Source: Chiridota heheva (lineage: Eukaryota > Echinodermata > Holothuroidea > Apodida > Chiridotidae). Taken from it: 64,000 nucleotides of DNA. Numbering within the stretch: the first letter of the stretch is position 1; each line of letters starts with the position of its first letter. The stretch covers positions 147,446-211,445 of the forward strand of contig JAIGNY010000693.1 in assembly GCA_020152595.1 (NCBI GenBank). Direction: 5' to 3'. A model generated the notes under the pieces. That model had not been told where the DNA came from. It made no database searches and worked only from the letters and a program-made list of their open reading frames with translations. The position numbers were made by a program, and so were the translations under genes. Positions 61,798 through 64,000 of the stretch are shown piece after piece.

Positions 61798-62512
61798 TTG
61801 CAAAGCGCATACCAACAAGATTGAGGTGGAAAGGAGAAAAGTGTCAAGACTTGTGTCTCTGACTGCATGTTCATGGTGGTTTAACTATTGCGGATTTGCT
61901 TCTCTCAACGGCAATACGTATATGAACATCAAGCATCAGGAGATTGCCCTAGAACTATAATGCAGTTCAAAAACAAATCATATGTGTTTACTGTGGGAAT
62001 GCAATTTGACTTGTTTGAAGGCCTAGAGGGACTAGAAAGTTACGAAATGGAAATATTTTAAATAGTTCAACAATCTCAAAAAATCACGGGTTAAAGAATT
62101 TTTTTCCATATCAATCTGTCAATTCAGAATATAAAGATTAGATAAACGGTGACATTTCTACTCTTAAAATTGATCAATTCCATCATATTACGTGGATCTA
62201 AAATACATGTTACCGTAAAATTGTTTTGTACAAATTAGCATTTTCAGTCAACATTACAGACTGTTAACTGAGGATTCTCATTTGCAAAAATTCTCTGTGA
62301 AACTCTGTGAAAGTTATTGACCTGTTGCTCAGTGTGAAGTTGCTCATTCTTGCACAGTCTAAATACTTTAGATAATTGTTTGATAGTCACATTAAAGCGG
62401 CGTTATAACTATTCAAAGTGAATTCTTTTGCTATTCAGACACATGGTTTGAGCGGCCTATGTGCATGCCAATATTGTGTTCCGACATCTACGACAGTGCT
62501 ATAGCGGAAATG
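61798..62512 (+). repeat. Duplicated segment D2 (~715 bp)
   Basis: Second copy of 57657-58377, placed inside tandem unit 2. Its length accounts for the difference between the 1348-bp and 2067-bp unit spacings (719 bp). Confidence 0.88.
61861..61960 (+). CDS. FReD second half with alternative short C-terminus (copy 2)
   Basis: Reads SWWFNYCGFASLNGNTY, then MNIKHQEIALEL and a stop at 61958-61960. It differs from the 57722 copy by a few replacements (A to S, F to S, D to N) with the frame kept. Confidence 0.65.
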
Positions 62513-63229
62513 TTTCTGAGAGGTACATAGGATTACAGTGAAGTATTGGGGCAACAATGGAAATTCATTGAATACACTCAGACAAGACTTCAGTAATAAC
62601 TGCAACACAGCTTTGACAAGGTTACACGAAAGGCGTAAAAAATGAGCAATGTCCAAAACTACATGACGACGTAGATAGAAACAAAGGGAGAGAGAGCGGG
62701 TAGGGAATGCCACCAGGCATGCGGAAAAGAGGTTAAGTGTAAGGCGTTTGTTTTACCAGAATGTTTCTTTAAGAAACTTAATTTGAATTATGGATTGTTT
62801 TATGTTTAAAAGTCTGATATGGATAGATATGTCTGCTAGTTTGATTTCCAAATTGGTTTCTGAAAACATCAACTTTTGAAGTCGAGGAATATTCTTGAGT
62901 CAAATCACTGGTGATTGATTTCTAAAAACATGCATAAAGTGGCTGGAGCGGATTATGGGCTGTTGGTAAATGTATATTTTATTTACACTTGCCTTTATTA
63001 AATCTAAGATGCTGCCAAATTTAAATCCATTGGGTAATGCACTTTGGTGTAATTACCATTTTCATTTTTTACATGTTTTATTATTTACCTACATACAGTT
63101 TGTTTGTTGTTATGTTGAAATTTAAAAGTCTTCAGGTAGGGAAATGTTTATCTTGATCAACAGGTGGGATATCTGAAAATTAATTCCAGAACATTATCAT
63201 TTATGGAAGTATGAACGAGCAGAAACGAG
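62513..63229 (+). repeat. Tandem unit 2 remainder
   Basis: Matches 60456-61162 of unit 1, including AAAGTCTGATATGGATAGAT and TGAACGAGCAGAAACGAG, and leads into the third FReD copy. Confidence 0.85.
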
Positions 63230-63436
63230 TCGTGTACGACAAGATACCTAGGTGCGTGGTGGTTTAATGCATGCAGTTATGCGTTTCTCAACGGCAGATA
63301 CGTACAAGGAGGGTCGAGGGTATCACAAAGTGCCATGGGAGTCCTGTGGGTTACTAATTATGGATGGAACCTCTCCCTTAAGTTCATGGAAATGATGCTG
63401 CCTATACGTATGAATTTCGCTGATCAATTCTTATAG
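63230..63436 (+). CDS. FReD C-terminal exon, open (tandem copy 3 of 3)
   Basis: 68 codons: SCTTRYLGAWWFNACSYAFL, NGRYVQGGSRVSQSAMGVLW, VTNYGWNLSLKFMEMMLPIR, MNFADQFL and stop at 63434-63436. It differs from copy 2 by several replacements (G to Q, LN to VT, R to P) and several silent changes, with no frame damage. Confidence 0.82.
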   Translation, partial: SCTTRYLGAWWFNACSYAFLNGRYVQGGSRVSQSAMGVLWVTNYGWNLSLKFMEMMLPIRMNFADQFL

Positions 63437-64000
63437 TTTTTTAAGTTAATACTTCTTTTAATTTTCATTGCCGGAATGGATTGCCCGTGTGACCTGTCAG
63501 ATTTTGCAGTCCTATGGAGATGTTGTAATGGCCTTTTAATGCATATATTTTTTATTCATTTGATGATCTAGAACAGGAACGATTTAAATTGAATAAGAAT
63601 TGATTTTTTTTGTAACTCATTCTTCCCGATTGTAAGAAAAACCAGGACTATGCGGGTGGAAATAATTCTTTATTTTCATAATTTATTGACCATTCTTTGT
63701 TAACTTTGTCTTTTTATCTGTGCTTACTGAATGACATAGTTTTGTTGTGAGTGGAATCATATGTATCGTCTTTGTGTAGTGTTTATCCAAAACAAGTTAT
63801 TCCCACACGTGTGATTCACTCAAATTTCAGTCCGAGAGCATGCTTTATAATAGAAACATTTTGGCACATGGAAGCCGCCATTTTTTGGCATTTCCCATGA
63901 TAGTGGCTATCATAAAGTTAAAGCCTTATGCAATATTACATATTTCAAATTGATTATACATCTGGGAAAAATATATTTACAATAGCAAACTTAAAACTGA
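63437..64000. other. Unit 3 tail
   Basis: Matches unit 2 to about 63858, then switches to sequence matching 56846-56890 (CATTTCCCATGATAGTGGCT). It is cut by the window end. Confidence 0.7.

Noticed and set aside
61357-61818. 153-codon minus-strand ORF
   Set aside because: Antisense to tandem-unit sequence. The equivalent region in unit 3 (63437-63858) shows no matching long frame by eye, and no domain is recognisable.
60450-62713. Paralogous minus-strand ORFs (60450-60647 and 62435-62713) with a shared LRLSCNLVKAVLQLL segment
   Set aside because: They are shared only because the DNA is tandemly duplicated. No domain, signal or splice context supports coding, and lengths differ at both ends.

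Overview
This is AT-rich, intron- and repeat-laden animal DNA with no sign of a bacterial or viral origin. It has no operons, ribosome binding sites or dense coding. Instead it has long (AAT)n and (TA)n microsatellites, 5'-truncated non-LTR retrotransposons, a Penelope-like RT/GIY-YIG element, small TIR elements, tRNA-derived SINE pieces and satellite arrays. The repeat types and the protein family suggest a marine invertebrate, perhaps an echinoderm or other non-vertebrate deuterostome. That placement is inference only.

The unifying feature is a field of about 38 copies, on both strands, of the last coding exon(s) of fibrinogen-related-domain (FReD) lectins. A typical cassette starts at a splice acceptor followed by a GDSM-like motif. 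It then runs through an Asn-rich stretch, QQFSTRDRDND (calcium-binding loop), SCA and GAWWFN.C (disulfide and ligand-pocket strip), LNGRYVQGG, and ends with GV.WY...YSLKF.EMKL and a stop. I found no exon for the N-terminal half of a FReD, no signal peptide and no complete gene. About 16 cassettes or part-cassettes are open and about 22 carry stops, frameshifts or truncations. Any real transcripts would have to splice into these exons from upstream sequence I cannot see or do not recognise.

Layout. 1-5.6 kb: ~305-bp satellite array broken by a 5'-truncated LINE with an (AAT)n tail, then duplication copy A (inverted). 5.6-9.8 kb: mostly anonymous, one FReD exon. 9.8-12.8 kb: (TA)n and the Penelope-like element with ~195-bp inverted ends. 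12.8-18.8 kb: nested inverted repeats holding five FReD exons and a MITE. 20.3-21.6 kb: second LINE fragment and a 207-bp duplication. 22-28.3 kb: FReD copies B and C and a second satellite array, together the inverted counterpart of 1-5.6 kb. 28.5-36.2 kb: FReD exons, minisatellites, a SINE. 36.4-37.9 kb: one unidentified ORF and a C-rich minisatellite. 38.8-49.9 kb: ten FReD exons or fragments, TIR elements and a 1-kb purine-rich repeat. 50-56 kb: degenerate G-rich and C-rich minisatellites with two broken FReD exons. 56.6-64 kb: tandem duplications with seven FReD exons, including three nearly identical open copies (59.8, 61.2, 63.2 kb).

Interpretation (inference): this looks like a birth-and-death or cassette reservoir of secreted lectin C-terminal exons, spread by tandem and inverted segmental duplication and by transposon activity. 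Seven exact copies of one 19-mer across otherwise diverged cassettes raise the possibility of gene conversion.
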